Positions 1 through 10,330 are shown, counted from the first letter of the stretch. The stretch: DNA of 64,000 nucleotides from Cycas panzhihuaensis (GCA_023213395.1 CM041465.1:231143741-231207740), one strand, 5' to 3'. Program-made: numbers and translations. Notes: generated from the letters alone by a model not told the origin.

Positions 1-780
1 TTTATTATTGTTTATCTAGATAATATTCTAATTTTTAGCCATACTTAGGAAAAGCACTTCTAACATATTCAACAAGTACTCAAATCTCTTTAAAGAGTAG
101 TAGCTAAAACTTAATCTCTCATCTTCTTGGGTTTTATAGTTGGAGGAGGAGAACTAAAGATTGATCCGGTAAAGATTATAGTCATTCTTAATTAGCCCAC
201 ACCCAAGACAACCATAGAGATAAGAAGTTTCATTAGTGTATATCAATATTTTAAAAAAATTATTTTTAAATTCTCTCAAATTGCAGCACCTCTTTATGCA
301 TTAATGGCAAGACATGCAAAGTTTCATTGGGAGAATGAACAAGAGAAAGCCTTTAGGCTTATAAAGTAGAAAATTTATGAGGCACCAGTGTTAGCCTTAC
401 CCTCATTACAGAAACCATTTGAATTGGAGACTGGTGCTTCAGGCTATGCCATGGGAGCAGTATTGAAGCAATATGGAAGACCAATAGCATACCATTTAGA
501 GACTTTTAATGGAGCTATAACAAACTACCTAACGTATGATAAGGAGCTCTATGCATTACACCAAGCAGTCAAGCATTGGATACCTTACTTATTGGGAAAA
601 GAGGTGGTCATCCACACTGACCACAAGCCTTTATAATTCTTGCAGACACACTCCAAATTATAGTAGGCTAGGCACATGAAGTAGATGTCTTCTTTGTAGT
701 AGTTTCACATCATGGTCAAATACAAGAAAGGCACATCAAACAAAATTATAGACTTACTATCCAGACCTCCTCAACAGTAA
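1..780 (+). pseudogene. gypsy pol remnant: end of reverse transcriptase and RNase H
   Basis: Frame 1 opens with FIIVYLDNILIFSHT, the catalytic YxDD block of gypsy RT with its second Asp changed to Asn. After several stops the RNase H domain follows at about 390-640: [15 protein letters not shown], then [15 protein letters not shown], then [10 protein letters not shown]. The usual first catalytic Asp (DAS) reads GAS here, while the Glu (KEL) and the Asp of HTDH are kept. A tether-like tail, VKYKKGTSNK at about 718-745, ends near LLSRPPQQ. Stops sit mostly where relatives have Gln or Trp. This is a dead copy; no protein is expected. Confidence 0.85.
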
Positions 781-969
781 GGTATTTCTAGCTTGTCAGT
801 AGCTATGGAATTTTAGCCATTTTGCCATGATGAATATACTAATTTATGCTTCGAAGATGAGGTATTTTCCTATCTTAGAGCAACTACAAGAAGAAAATAT
901 AGTTACTAATTTTCAGCTGAAAGATGGTCTACTTTTCAAGCATGACAAGCTTTTCATTCTAAAACATGT

Positions 970-1610
970 AGACCAAATGAAGTGGGTAATAGAAGCTCAT
1001 ATATCTTGAGTTGTAGGATACTTCAAAGTAGGGAAAACATTACTAAATTTATAGCAATATATGTATTAGACTAATATACAGTAGGACATGACTATATTAG
1101 TATAAGCATATACATTATGTAGTACGTCAAATTCAACCAATAGGAAGTTTAGATTGTAACTCCACTTCCTGTTCCATCATGACCATGGGATAGTATCTCC
1201 ATGGATTTTCTAAGAGGACTACCATGAACCAAAAATGGTATGGATTATTTATTTATAGTTATTAATTGATTCAATAAAATGGTGGTGTTGATTCCATATA
1301 GGAAGACACATACAAGAGAAGACATAACTAGATTATTTTTCTAGCATATTTGGAAGTATTTTGGGCTTCCTAACTCTATCATTCTTGATCAAGATAGTAG
1401 ATTTTTTAGTAGTTTTTGGTAAACTCTTTGGGGAATGGTGGATACAAAGTTGAAGATGAGCATGACCTTTCATCTTTAGTAGAATATTAGTGCAACTATT
1501 ATGAGGATACAATGCCAAGCATCCTAAGACTTGGGATGAAAGTCTTCTATACTTGTAAATTACCTTCAATAGAACAATCCATATCTCAACTCAGAAATCA
1601 CCATTTAAGG
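970..1610 (+). pseudogene. gypsy integrase remnant
   Basis: Around 1198-1290 the frame reads MDFLRGLP, a stop, then KNGMDYLFIVIN, matching the start of the gypsy integrase core with the first catalytic Asp. Near 1365-1400 FGLPNSIILDQDSRFF carries the second Asp. The third part, usually TDGQTEV, is disrupted near 1470-1490. The upstream H2C2 zinc finger cannot be read clearly. Same strand and order as the RNase H remnant, so it is the same element. Multiple stops make it nonfunctional. An ORF on the opposite strand at 1333-1569 is only an antisense shadow. Confidence 0.75.
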
Positions 1611-1779
1611 TATGTTTTGGATTTCTGCCTACAAGTCCATTTGATTTAGAACTTTCAATTCAACTTACTGTAGGAAATAGAAAGGAGGATGGACAAGAGA
1701 AGGTGTAAAGATTATTGGAAAGAATAAAAAAAATTATCAATAGGTTGAGGAACAACTTCAAAAATCTTAGCAGATATAT

Positions 1780-2124
1780 AAACAAAGGCACGATGCACAT
1801 AGATCTAGTCATTCCTTCAAGGAAAGAGATCAAGTTTGGTTCCATCTTAGCAAGAAAAGATTACAAGGTGAAGGTAAAAACTTGAAGCCTATACATTATG
1901 GTCCCTTTACTATCTTGAAAAAGATTAGGGAAAATGTTTTTCAACTTGAACTTCTAGAATTCATAAAGATGTATTTAGTTGTGAATGTTAAGAATCTAAA
2001 GATGTTTAAGCCATCCAGGTTGGATGAAAATAAAGATAAAGCTCCATTTTTGCTAAATCCAAAGGAATTACGAGTGGAGAAAGAAGAACTAATGCAAAAT
2101 TGTTGCATTCTTCAAAAGAAGTAG
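1780..2124 (+). pseudogene. Integrase C-terminal GPY/F-like domain
   Basis: The longest open stretch (80 codons from 1882) begins MKPIHYGPFTILKKIRENVF and continues to FKPSRLDENKDKAPFLLNPK. The YGPF motif marks the GPY/F module of gypsy integrases, which lies after the catalytic core. Upstream at about 1790-1880, in the same frame family, are H-rich and K-rich residues matching the linker seen in the element at 36603-43338. The end matches that element's tail (its FEPSMLDEE), supporting common origin. No chromodomain is evident. Confidence 0.8.
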
Positions 2125-2439
2125 ACCATGACTAGATGAGGCACAATTAAGTCCTTCATGATTTTAGAGAAAGGACAAGTACCTAGCAAAGTAAAATGGT
2201 ACAAGAAGGAGAAGGGAAGAATCAAATTCCCTCATTTATAATTATAAGGTTCATGAGGCCATGAACTCCTAAAAAATAGGGGTTATGATCTGATTTTAGA
2301 TCTATTAATCTAAAATACTATTAAAAAATTAGTATAAAAGCATTTGGTAATATTTATTTTAATATTTCCAACCTTTATTTTGTGGAAGAATGTTACTTAG
2401 ACTCTTAAAAATATGGAAAATTTATATTTTGGTACAACA

Positions 2440-2600
2440 ATATCTTACTAAGATGTAACCAAAAATCTACAGATGCAACCAGAACCATTTGAAGGTGTAA
2501 TTAGGAGTTTACAGGTGTGATTAGACTATAAGTAGGTGTGATAGGACTATAACCAGGTACAACTAGACTATGACCAAATGCGACTAGATGGAGATCTGAT
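2440..2600 (+). repeat. Degenerate 21-bp minisatellite with GTAACC-type core
   Basis: Between 2512 and about 2590 successive 21-bp units align, e.g. AGGTGTGATTAGACTATAAG, then AGGTGTGATAGGACTATAAC, then AGGTACAACTAGACTATGAC. Just upstream, 2450-2505 holds looser units with GTAACC and GCAACC. Read on the minus strand the theme is GGTTACATCTT and GGTTGCATCTGTAGAT, the same wording as the large tandem array at 6960-8658. The block lies downstream of the gypsy pol remnant and may belong to its 3' noncoding part or LTR. Confidence 0.65.
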
Positions 2601-3616
2601 GGTTTAAAAGTGATCGCTTGATCATAAAAAATACCCAGCTTAGACGTACACCTATCAACAAGTTAGAAAAACAGTTTTATTAACTATTTTTTATTAATTA
2701 TAAACTAAAGACTGAAGATATAAAATGGAATGAGAAAAATAATTAACATAAAGAATGCATTGGATGCATGGAAGGCACGTTAGAAGGTTGGGAGTCATAG
2801 ACATAGCCAGAGGGAAAGAAAGGAGAGTCATAATAGTCCTTAAGAGAGGCACGAGTTCTTCATTATCCTAGAGATGAGCAACAGTGATATAGATAAGGAA
2901 CAAATAGAGGAAGAGTGCAAAGAAAATAGCACAGGCTCATATCTATTCCTAAGGTATGAGAGGATTTCAAAAAGATTTAGATGTAGCATGGGAAAGACGA
3001 AGACAATGGAAGTAGTCTAGCGAAGATGCCCAAGTCAGTCAATAACCCAAAAGAGGCTTATGGCTAAAAATAGAAGATAAATCCTTACTTCTTAAAAATT
3101 GAAAAACCATTCTAGACAAGACATAGTAGCCTAGTTTATGCCTTATACATTTCATTCCAGATTATTGTAATAGTCTCGTATATGCTCATGGGAGTGTAAA
3201 AACAACAGAATTTTTATCACTTTTCTAATTTAAAATGTAATATATTGTATATTGATTATGAGTTTGTTTCAATTAGATAAAGTTTTTACTTTCCCACTCA
3301 AATTCAGATCACGGCTAATGTATAAATCTTTATTCTTAATTAATAAAGGTTGATACCTTTCCTATGTGGATGTTTCCCTAGCACTCTGTTAGGGTTTTAC
3401 CACAATATATCTGGTGTACTTGGTAATATGTATGCTTTTATATATATGTTGAATGATTTCTAGTTTATGTACTTACATTTAGTTACAATTTTGAATATTA
3501 TTCTTGTTGCAAAATAAATAGATCTTGGTGGCTAGTTTTGGTTATTTAGAACTAGGTTTACTCAATATGGATCTCTTTAACTTAATTTATGATTCTTTTC
3601 AACCCTATATGTGTGT
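2601..3616. other. Non-coding AT-rich stretch, possible LTR remnant
   Basis: No coding potential seen. Around 3380-3420 the wording (TTAGGGTTTTACCACA followed by ATATCTGGTG) resembles the U5 part of plant copia-style LTRs, comparable to the LTR near 21508-21550. No partner copy or target duplication was found, so this is only a hint of a solo or partial LTR. Confidence 0.3.
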
Positions 3617-4160
3617 GTGCTTCTACATATTTTATTCTTCTATGTATACACCAATAAGTAGGCATAAGAGAAACAATAAGTATCTTAATTAATTCCATCC
3701 TATGATAGACTTAAAGAACATATACCAATCCATCAATTGAGCATAAACCATAACCATTCTATTAATGATGGGTTATATTTGGTTATCTCACAACCAGATG
3801 CACACCCAAAATAGTATATGGAATTCATACGAATACAATATGCAGTAAGCTTTTGATTATAATTGTTACATGCACATGGCACTATGTGTTTCTTTTATAA
3901 TGACAAACGTATATGCATGCATACCCATCCTAAAAATCCTTCCATATTTATTTCTATTTCATAATCATTAATTGCTTGGAGGTAACTACAATTCTATGGT
4001 TGTTTGCAACTACTTCCAACCAAAAAATGTTGACTTTTGGTTCCTTTCCCACTCAAAATATGACTGCTTTTCCTATTTTATCTTCTTTCGTATATATTGC
4101 AACTATCTAGTTGCAAGCATCTTCCTTTGATCTACCTAGCTGACATAATCTTACAGCACA
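3617..4160 (-). repeat. 3' LTR of the Tat-like element
   Basis: Aligns along its length with 15051-15593, sharing for example ATGTATACACCAATAAGTAG, CCTATGATAGACTTAA and AAAATCCTTCCATATTTATT. On the minus strand the start is TGTG at 4160. Upstream, in the element's sense, a purine run with GATGGGG at about 4165-4180 could be the polypurine tract. The two copies are clearly diverged by eye, so the insertion is old. Confidence 0.8.
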
Positions 4161-4289
4161 CATCTACCCCATCACTATTCTTATGAGTTCTGTCACTCAT
4201 AACAAATTCAAATTTTTTTTAAAATTTTAGAATATATTCCTACTCCCCTAAATTTTTTTTAAAAATCAATACTATTGCCTAATATTTTC

Positions 4290-5609
4290 CATCACTTGGA
4301 AAACTTTCTAGGGGTTGGATCGATGTACTGTATTGGGTGGAGAAATTCCTTCCTTCCTGCAATGATTGTAAAGAATCCTAACATCACATAATACTTCTAA
4401 TGAGGCCATTATAGGTTTTTCTCTCAAATCTAGTTGCTCAATTGCTTCCTCTAATTATTTATTCCTCAATTTTATGGAGGCTAGATCTCTCAGTAATGAA
4501 GAAATTATTGACCAAAAATGATTTTATTGAATTATGATTAGATTACTCTAAGCCATTCACCAATATCAGTGATTAAAGATTCTACAATTTGAATAATTTT
4601 TAGTTCAACTTCTTTATTTAAGAGAACTATGGATGAACATTTAGATCTAAGAACTCTTACCAGTTCTCTAGAGGGCTTGTGCAACTACAGTAGGATTTGA
4701 GAAAGGAATTGGTCATGATTTCAAACCTATCCTTTCCATGAACCCTCTTAATTAGTATAAGAGATCAATTTGTTGAAAGAGAGGGATTAATTCAATTTCA
4801 TTACATCTCCCAATCAATATAGGGATAATGTAGCATTATTTTGTGTCTATAGGATCTAACCACCTAACATGTATATGACCCTCTCTATTCCTGGTGGAAT
4901 TTATCTATTAAATCTACCTTTAAAAATTTTTACTTAATACTCCACCCTGGATATATCACCTACCCAATGCATAATAAATTTAATTAAAAATTCTAACTTG
5001 GCTTCACAAGTAGCCAGTTGGTCCTCTACCTTCTAAATTTGCTATATATTAGGAGGTGGTCATTTGTTCTAATTTTTTAATTCATTAATCAATTATTGAT
5101 TGACTTTGGCTAAGAAGGAAGTTTTCTAGTGTGCCATATTATGTGGTTTATACTGCATCAGATCAATTCCTTCCTTCAAAAATTCTTCATTAAAATCAAA
5201 GTCTACCTCAGCTAGTTAGTTGTTTAAAATTCTTATTATTCCTTCTTTCCTTTTTTCTATTATATGTTTCCTTCTCTTTCTTCTTTTCTCCTCTATACTC
5301 ATAAGCTTAAATGATTATTGTATTAGTTGGGACTTATCTTTCAAAATTTTCTACTTAACTGTCAATGCACCTACTCCATCCTTTTATTTACCTTTTCTAA
5401 TTTCTTCCTTTTTATTTTTCTCCTTCTCTTCATCTTTTTTATTAGTCTCTTTCTATTTATTCTATACTTATTCTTCAGCTAGTAAGGAAACCTCTTCTCA
5501 ATGCCTTTTACTTTGCTCTTCTTCCTATAGTGTAGGTTGGGGGCTATTTGCATTATTTTTCTACAAGAACAAGTCTTTTACCTTTTCTTGGATTTGATTC
5601 AACCATCAT
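4290..5609 (-). pseudogene. Unknown extra ORF downstream of pol in the Tat-like element
   Basis: On the element's sense strand a decayed frame can be followed from MMVESNPRKGKRLVLVEK (ATG at 5609). It passes through a Lys/Arg/Glu-rich stretch (about 5250-5540) to NEEFLKEGIDLMQYKPHNM (about 5110-5180, after a frameshift near 5210). It continues through KVEDQLATCEAKLEFLIKF (about 4970-5030) towards LREKPIMASLEVLCDVRI near 4370. Nearly every interruption is TAG or TAA, as if from Gln codons. The basic N-terminus looks like a nuclear-localisation signal and the later part could form coiled coils. I do not recognise a family. It lies between the tandem array and the 3' LTR, where some Athila/Tat elements carry an additional ORF. 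It is dead here; function unknown. Confidence 0.55.
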
Positions 5610-5619
5610 TTTTCTTACT

Positions 5620-6460
5620 TTTTAAAATATTCTATCCAACAAGTTAGGACCAATTGTCCTTGTTCAACTTAAGGTAAGTCCAAGCCTAGATATTATAAAT
5701 ATAATAGTCCTTGAAATAAAGTTTGATAGTAAAACATTGTAAACTAAGTACTAATTTTGATATTATTTAACTTCTCTAGAAGCTTACCAAATAAAAATGA
5801 GACCTAATTAAACTTTTCTCTCTATGTGACTCAAAAGAGAATATACCATACCTCTGTTGGTATATACAAATTCTTTTGAGTCAATATAACTCAAGTAAAG
5901 AGAAAGTGAGTGACCCATCACCTTTCCTCTATTGTAATTCTTATAATTTATATTCTTAAAGTGGAGATATCCAATATCTAAGTGCCTAATTACTTTGTTG
6001 TTTATTCTCGAGGAATTCTTTTATCTTTAGGTAACTCCTTGCCTAAGTCAAGTAGACCTAAGATTTATGTAATAACTTTAGGAGACATGTCTAATAAATC
6101 AATTTGATGTACTATTAAATAAACTATTGCTATTAGAAAACTAGATGCCACTAGAAATAATCTTGTTTGCATATATTAGGTAAATCATACTTTCATCAAG
6201 TTTATTTTTCTCTCATCTTCATCTTGCATAGTATTATATTCTACTATGATTCTCTCATTATCTATGTCTTAAAAAGTAATATAGATTTCCAAGGTATTCT
6301 TCATTCATAAACTCCCACCACCACTTCTGATGCTTACTCTTCTTTCTAGCTTATCTCCTTGCTACAGGTTCTTAATCAACTATGTTGCCTTCCACTTTTT
6401 CTACAAAACCAATATCATTTAGAATATAGGTTAGAATATCTAAGGTGAAACTAGGTCATA
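5620..6460 (-). pseudogene. Second unknown ORF remnant in the 3' region of the Tat-like element
   Basis: On the minus strand at about 6265-6460 a frame reads FTLDILTYILNDIGFVEKVE, a stop, then a basic stretch, then KWWWEFMNEEYLGNLYYFL, again with stops where Gln is likely. Downstream of it the frame is hard to follow. The Trp-rich patch and basic stretch suggest a real former protein, but I cannot assign a domain. It may be the upstream part of the same extra ORF as 4290-5609, or a separate one. Confidence 0.45.
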
Positions 6461-6959
6461 TAGTTATTACCTACCGTCATGTATGATGGCTATTTGTCAT
6501 AATTAAATCTATCACCAATACTCCCACTACATTTTATTACAATTGTTTAAGTCCTACTATTATTACTTGATACTCAACTTGTATAATTTTATGGTTGTAT
6601 CCTTACTAACATGACCACTTAATGGTAGTTATATCCATCTTGATATCTTTCTAATTCTATTAACTATCCTAATCATAAAATAATTAACTTTCCCTTAATT
6701 TTCTCAAGTTACTATATTTTATAAGATAGATCACAATTTTCACACAATCGTATTTCCTTATTACACCACTCACTTTCTTTTTATGAATTTCAATTATCTT
6801 TATTCAACTTTCTTATTGTTCAAGTTATAATTTCCCTAATCCAATATTAAAAAATTAATGCTTCCTTCATCTATAATTTATCATATGACCTTTCAACCCA
6901 AGTGATGCTTTTCTTAAATCATACTTCTTTTCTTTCTAGCTAGACTATTTCCTTAATTA
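6461..6959. other. AT-rich spacer in the Tat-like element
   Basis: No clear coding frame on either strand. Scattered words such as GGTTGTATCC and GTTATATCC foreshadow the tandem array that follows. Confidence 0.5.
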
Positions 6960-8226
6960 TTTATTTATTTGGTTGAACTTCATTCTAGTTGTAACTTTTC
7001 ATTTATTTGGTTGTAATATTTGTGCTAAGGTTATATTTTCTGTATTCTTGGTTGTAACCATCTACATCCTAAATTGGAACCTTTTTCCATAATGTTGCAA
7101 CTATCTGCCTTCTTAGTTATAATCATCTACATTCAAGATTATAATCATCTTCTTTGAGGTTGTAACTTTTCATCTTCTTAATTGTAACTATCTATATTCC
7201 AAGTTGTAATCGTCTACTTTCCAAGTTGTAACTTCCTTATCTTCTTAGTTGCAATTATCTGTATCCTAGGTTATAACTTCCTATCTTCTTGGTTGTAACC
7301 TTGTCTTCTCAGTTGTAACTATCTATATCTTAGATTACAACCACCTGATTTCTAAGTTACAACTATCTACTTCCTAAGCTATAACTTCCTGTCTTCTTGG
7401 TTATCACCTCATTTTCTTTATTGTAACTATATGTGTCCCAGGTTGTAATTGTAACATAACCCCACCATTCCTTAGCATTAGTAAGCGGGATCCACCAGTA
7501 AGTAAGGATTAAGGTGTTTATTAAGATGTGTGTATGGACCATTAAGCCATCCAATAAGATGTAAGGCCACTAGGGCCACCAATAGAATCATAAGGATGAA
7601 GACCCTTACTTATGTATTTAAAGGGTTAAATCACTTGTAATGTTGTCGAGTATGGTATCTTGAAAGATAAAGTACTTCGATACTCATTTTGGTGATTCAC
7701 TATCTGTGATCTGCTTGCATACTTACATTATTTTGGATTCATTTTCTGCTAATTTTCACACCTATAAGTCTAAATTTCTGAGAAGGAATAGTCCAGTAAC
7801 TATCTACTTCCTAGGTTGCAACTTCCCATCCTCTTGGTTGTAATCATCTATATCCTAAGTTCTAACTTCCCGTCTTCTTGGTTATAACCTCATCTTCTTG
7901 ATTACAACCATCTACATCTGAGGTTGCAGTCATCTACTTCCTAGGTTGTAATTTATCTTCTTGGTTATAACCTCATCTTCTTGATTGTAACCATATGTGT
8001 CCCATGTTATAATCATCTACTTCTCATATTACAACTTCTCATCTTCTTAGTTACAACCTCATGTTCTTAATTATAACCATTTGTATCTCACATTACAATT
8101 GTCTGCTTCCTAGGTTGTAACTTCTCATCTTCTTGGTTGTAACCTTATCTTCTTGGTCATAACTACCTGCATCTAAAGTTGTAACCATCTATATCTTTAG
8201 TTATAATCTTTTTTGTTACAATTACA
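6960..8226. repeat. Irregular tandem array of GGTTGTAACC-type units
   Basis: Dozens of short units alternate wording like CTTCTTGGTTGTAACCATCT and ACATCCTAGGTTGTAAC, spaced roughly 25-35 bp. Each contains a GGTTRYAACC core, or a C/T variant of it, which is an inverted repeat (GGTT and AACC arms). The array is interrupted by a solo LTR at 7450-7795 and resumes in register of motif afterwards. It lies between integrase and the 3' ORFs of the Tat-like element. No coding role seen. Confidence 0.85.
7450..7795 (+). mobile_element. Solo LTR of the Reina-like family
   Basis: The 346-bp unit begins TGTAACATAACC and ends AATAGTCCA. It is flanked by GTAAT (7445-7449) and GTAAC (7796-7800), a 5-bp target duplication with one mismatch. 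Its inside matches the minus-strand sense of the LTR at 59802-60170: AATAAGATGTAAGGCCACTA and GGGCCACCAATAGAAT against AATAGAATGTAATGCCGCTT and AGGCCACCAATAGGAT. It has a TATTTAAAGGG promoter-like box near 7615-7626. It probably arose by recombination between the two LTRs of a full element that had inserted into the array. Confidence 0.8.
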
Positions 8227-8658
8227 TCCTTGGTTACAACCTTATGCATCCTAATTTATAACTATTTTATGATAATCACGTCCTTGGTTACAACCTTCTA
8301 CTTCTCATGTTGTAACCATTTTATTACAATCATATCCTTGGTTACAACCTTTTGCATCCTAGGTTACAACCACTTTGTTACAATCAAATCCTTGGTTATG
8401 ACCTTTTGTGTCATAGGTTATAACCACTTTATTATAATCATGTTATTGGTTATAACCTTATGTGTCTTAGGTTATAACTACTTTGTTATAATTACGTCTT
8501 TAATTGCAACCTTCTATGTCCCAAGTTACAACCACTTTGTTATAATCATATCTTTAGTTGTAACCTTCTATGTCCTAGGATATAACCACTTTGTTGTAAT
8601 CATGTCCTTAGTTGTAACCTTCTGTGTCCTAAGTTATAACCACTTTATTAATAATGCT
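8227..8658. repeat. Eight 54-bp tandem units in exact register
   Basis: Unit starts (TCCTTGGTTACAACC or variants) fall at 8227, 8281, 8335, 8389, 8443, 8497, 8551 and 8605, exactly 54 bp apart with no insertions or deletions. Each unit holds two or three GGTTRYAACC-like dyads. Because 54 is a multiple of three, one plus-strand frame stays open for 169 codons with an 18-residue period (TTFCVLGYNHFVIIxSLV-like). This is best read as a by-product of the repeat, since the frame runs antisense to the host element and has no family match I know. Confidence 0.9.
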
Positions 8659-8985
8659 GTAGTTTTCTTATATTTTCAACGATTAAGAAATATCTATTCT
8701 CATGGTTTGTGCTTTTTTTATTTAAGTTGTTATGTATAGTTTTAGTTGACTTCTATTAACTATTTTATTGAGCAATGTTCCATCAAGTTGTTAGAGTTAC
8801 ATTGCTCCATTATGTCAAATGTCATTTACCTTATATGGACTAAGCCACCATAACTTTAATTTTTTTGGTTTCATACAAAATTTAATGTCATTATACTATG
8901 CTTTATATCTCTATTTTTCTATTTTTAACTCCCATAAAGCCCTTGCTCATTTTTTATCCATTTTTATTAATTCAATAAGTTGTTG
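8659..8985. other. Spacer between tandem array and integrase
   Basis: AT-rich, no clear feature. It may include the degraded integrase C-terminal end on the minus strand. Confidence 0.4.
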
Positions 8986-8989
8986 ATCC

Positions 8990-9690
8990 CTTGAGTCCTC
9001 CTCTAGTAATCATACTTGTAAAGCTACCCACAGACTTTCTACTTGGAATTCAAAAGGAAGTATAGCTTCTAGTCCATAGACTAGCTTAAATGACATTAGC
9101 TTATGTAAATTTTTTACCATTATCCTATTTACCCATAATATTGAATGAAGTCATCCTACTCAATCTATTTGTCCTTCATCACAAATTTTAGAGAATGCTA
9201 ATTTTAAAATTTTATTAAGACTTTCTACCTATCCATTTGCTCAAGGATAATATAGAGAGGATTTAGAGTGTTGAATCATAAACTCCTTTGTAAGATGCGT
9301 AATCATTTCATTAAAAAAATTGCTTTCTTGATTAGAAATAATTTTCAAGGAGCATCCAAATCAAATGATAATTGTCTCATATAAATACTAAGTTATACTT
9401 TAAGCGTCACATGTCTTCATTAGTTTTACTTTAGTCCACTTGGTCAAAAAATCTATGGCCATCAAAATATATCTTACATTCATTCATTTGATTAGTGGAC
9501 TAATAGGTCTAATAAAATCTAGCCACTATTTTTTAAATGGTGTCTAAGCTAGAATGGGATATAAGAGCATAAGATGATTTTTTACTACATTACCCACCCA
9601 TTGACATATATCACAGCTACGAATCCACTTTTTTATATCTTCAAATAACATAGGCCACTAAAGTCCAACTAGTAAAATCTTTTTAACTTT
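8990..9690 (-). pseudogene. Tat-like integrase remnant
   Basis: Minus-strand frames read FLTKWTKVKLMKTCDAQSIT (about 9390-9450), then SNQESNFFNEMITHLTKEFM with the second catalytic region changed, then YYPQANGXVESLNKILKLAF (about 9190-9250). That last block carries the ANGQVE motif with the catalytic Glu. YGLEAILPFEFQVESL follows at about 9050-9100. The Cys/His finger region is traceable near 9580-9680 as CDIC- and CWQW-like wording. Order and wording match the Tat/Athila branch. Stops are frequent, so the enzyme is dead. Confidence 0.8.
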
Positions 9691-9859
9691 GGGTTCAACA
9701 TCTTAGTGATTTATTGTGACACCTTCATGAGCTTCTCGAATGACATCTTCTATCTTATATTCTATTATGTATCTTCCCAAAATGTAATCTGGCCCTAACT
9801 TATATAGCATCCCTTAAATTAGCTAAAAAGAGAATGTTTTCTAAATGAAACTTTATCGT

Positions 9860-10330
9860 TCTCCTCATTCTATTTCCTATGGTGTTTGTTATGTGGCTAA
9901 ATACTATGTAGTGCCCTTATACGATTTGGTACTACCTTGATAGAGAATATTTTTGCATCTAAAAAATCATCCTAGATTCCTATAGTCGATTCTCCTTCTG
10001 CTTCTCTTGATAGTAGGTCTAGAATTATATGCTTATCTCCTTTTCTAAATATAATTTTAAAATTAAATTCTTGGAATAACATTATCCATCTATTAATTCT
10101 TCCCTATAAAATAGGTTTATTAACTAGATACTGTAAGGTTTGGTGGTCTACAAAAAAAATAAATAGATTAGCTAACAAATAATGTCTAAATGTTTGAAGG
10201 GCATAAACCATGCCTAAGCCTTCTTATTCCATGACTAAATTATTTTGCTCCACTCCTATTAATTTTTAAGTTGCAAAATATATTGGCAGGTCTATTTTAC
10301 TGTCCTCTAGTAATATTAATATGCATCCTG
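9860..10330 (-). pseudogene. Tat-like RNase H and tether remnant
   Basis: The minus strand reads LANLFIFFVDHQTLQYLVNK at about 10115-10175, then GRINRWIMLFQEFNFKIIF (about 10055-10110), then LDLLSREAEGESTIGI (about 9975-10020). VDHQ takes the place of the HTDH block of gypsy RNase H. The N-terminal DAS-like part lies near 10300-10350 (ASLFITGCILILLEDSKIDL region, altered). Broken by stops; same element as the neighbouring RT. Confidence 0.75.

Larger units (their letters stand above)
1..2290 (+). mobile_element. Decayed Ty3/gypsy retrotransposon, 3' half, cut by window edge
   Basis: The domains run RT C-terminus, RNase H, integrase, then GPY/F-like tail on the plus strand. That is the Ty3/gypsy pol order; in Ty1/copia the integrase precedes RT. 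The left end is missing because the window starts inside RT. Wording of the RNase H and tail domains is very close to the element at 36603-43338, so both probably belong to one family. The 3' end is uncertain: a purine-rich stretch near 2270-2283 is followed by TGATC at 2285, which could mark the LTR start, but no second LTR copy is in the window. The reading frame is broken throughout. Confidence 0.85.

Noticed and set aside
5220-5597. 125-codon plus-strand frame rich in Phe, Leu and Ser
   Set aside because: It is the antisense of the Lys/Arg/Glu-rich stretch of the minus-strand ORF remnant at 4290-5609; T/C-rich composition keeps it open.
6960-8658. CRISPR-like array
   Set aside because: Repeats are not identical, there are no unique spacers of constant length and no cas genes; the window is clearly plant nuclear DNA.
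8230-8739. 169-codon plus-strand frame with an 18-residue period, possible membrane protein
   Set aside because: The frame is open because the 54-bp repeat is a multiple of three. It is antisense to the element, and its hydrophobic residues come from T-rich repeat units.
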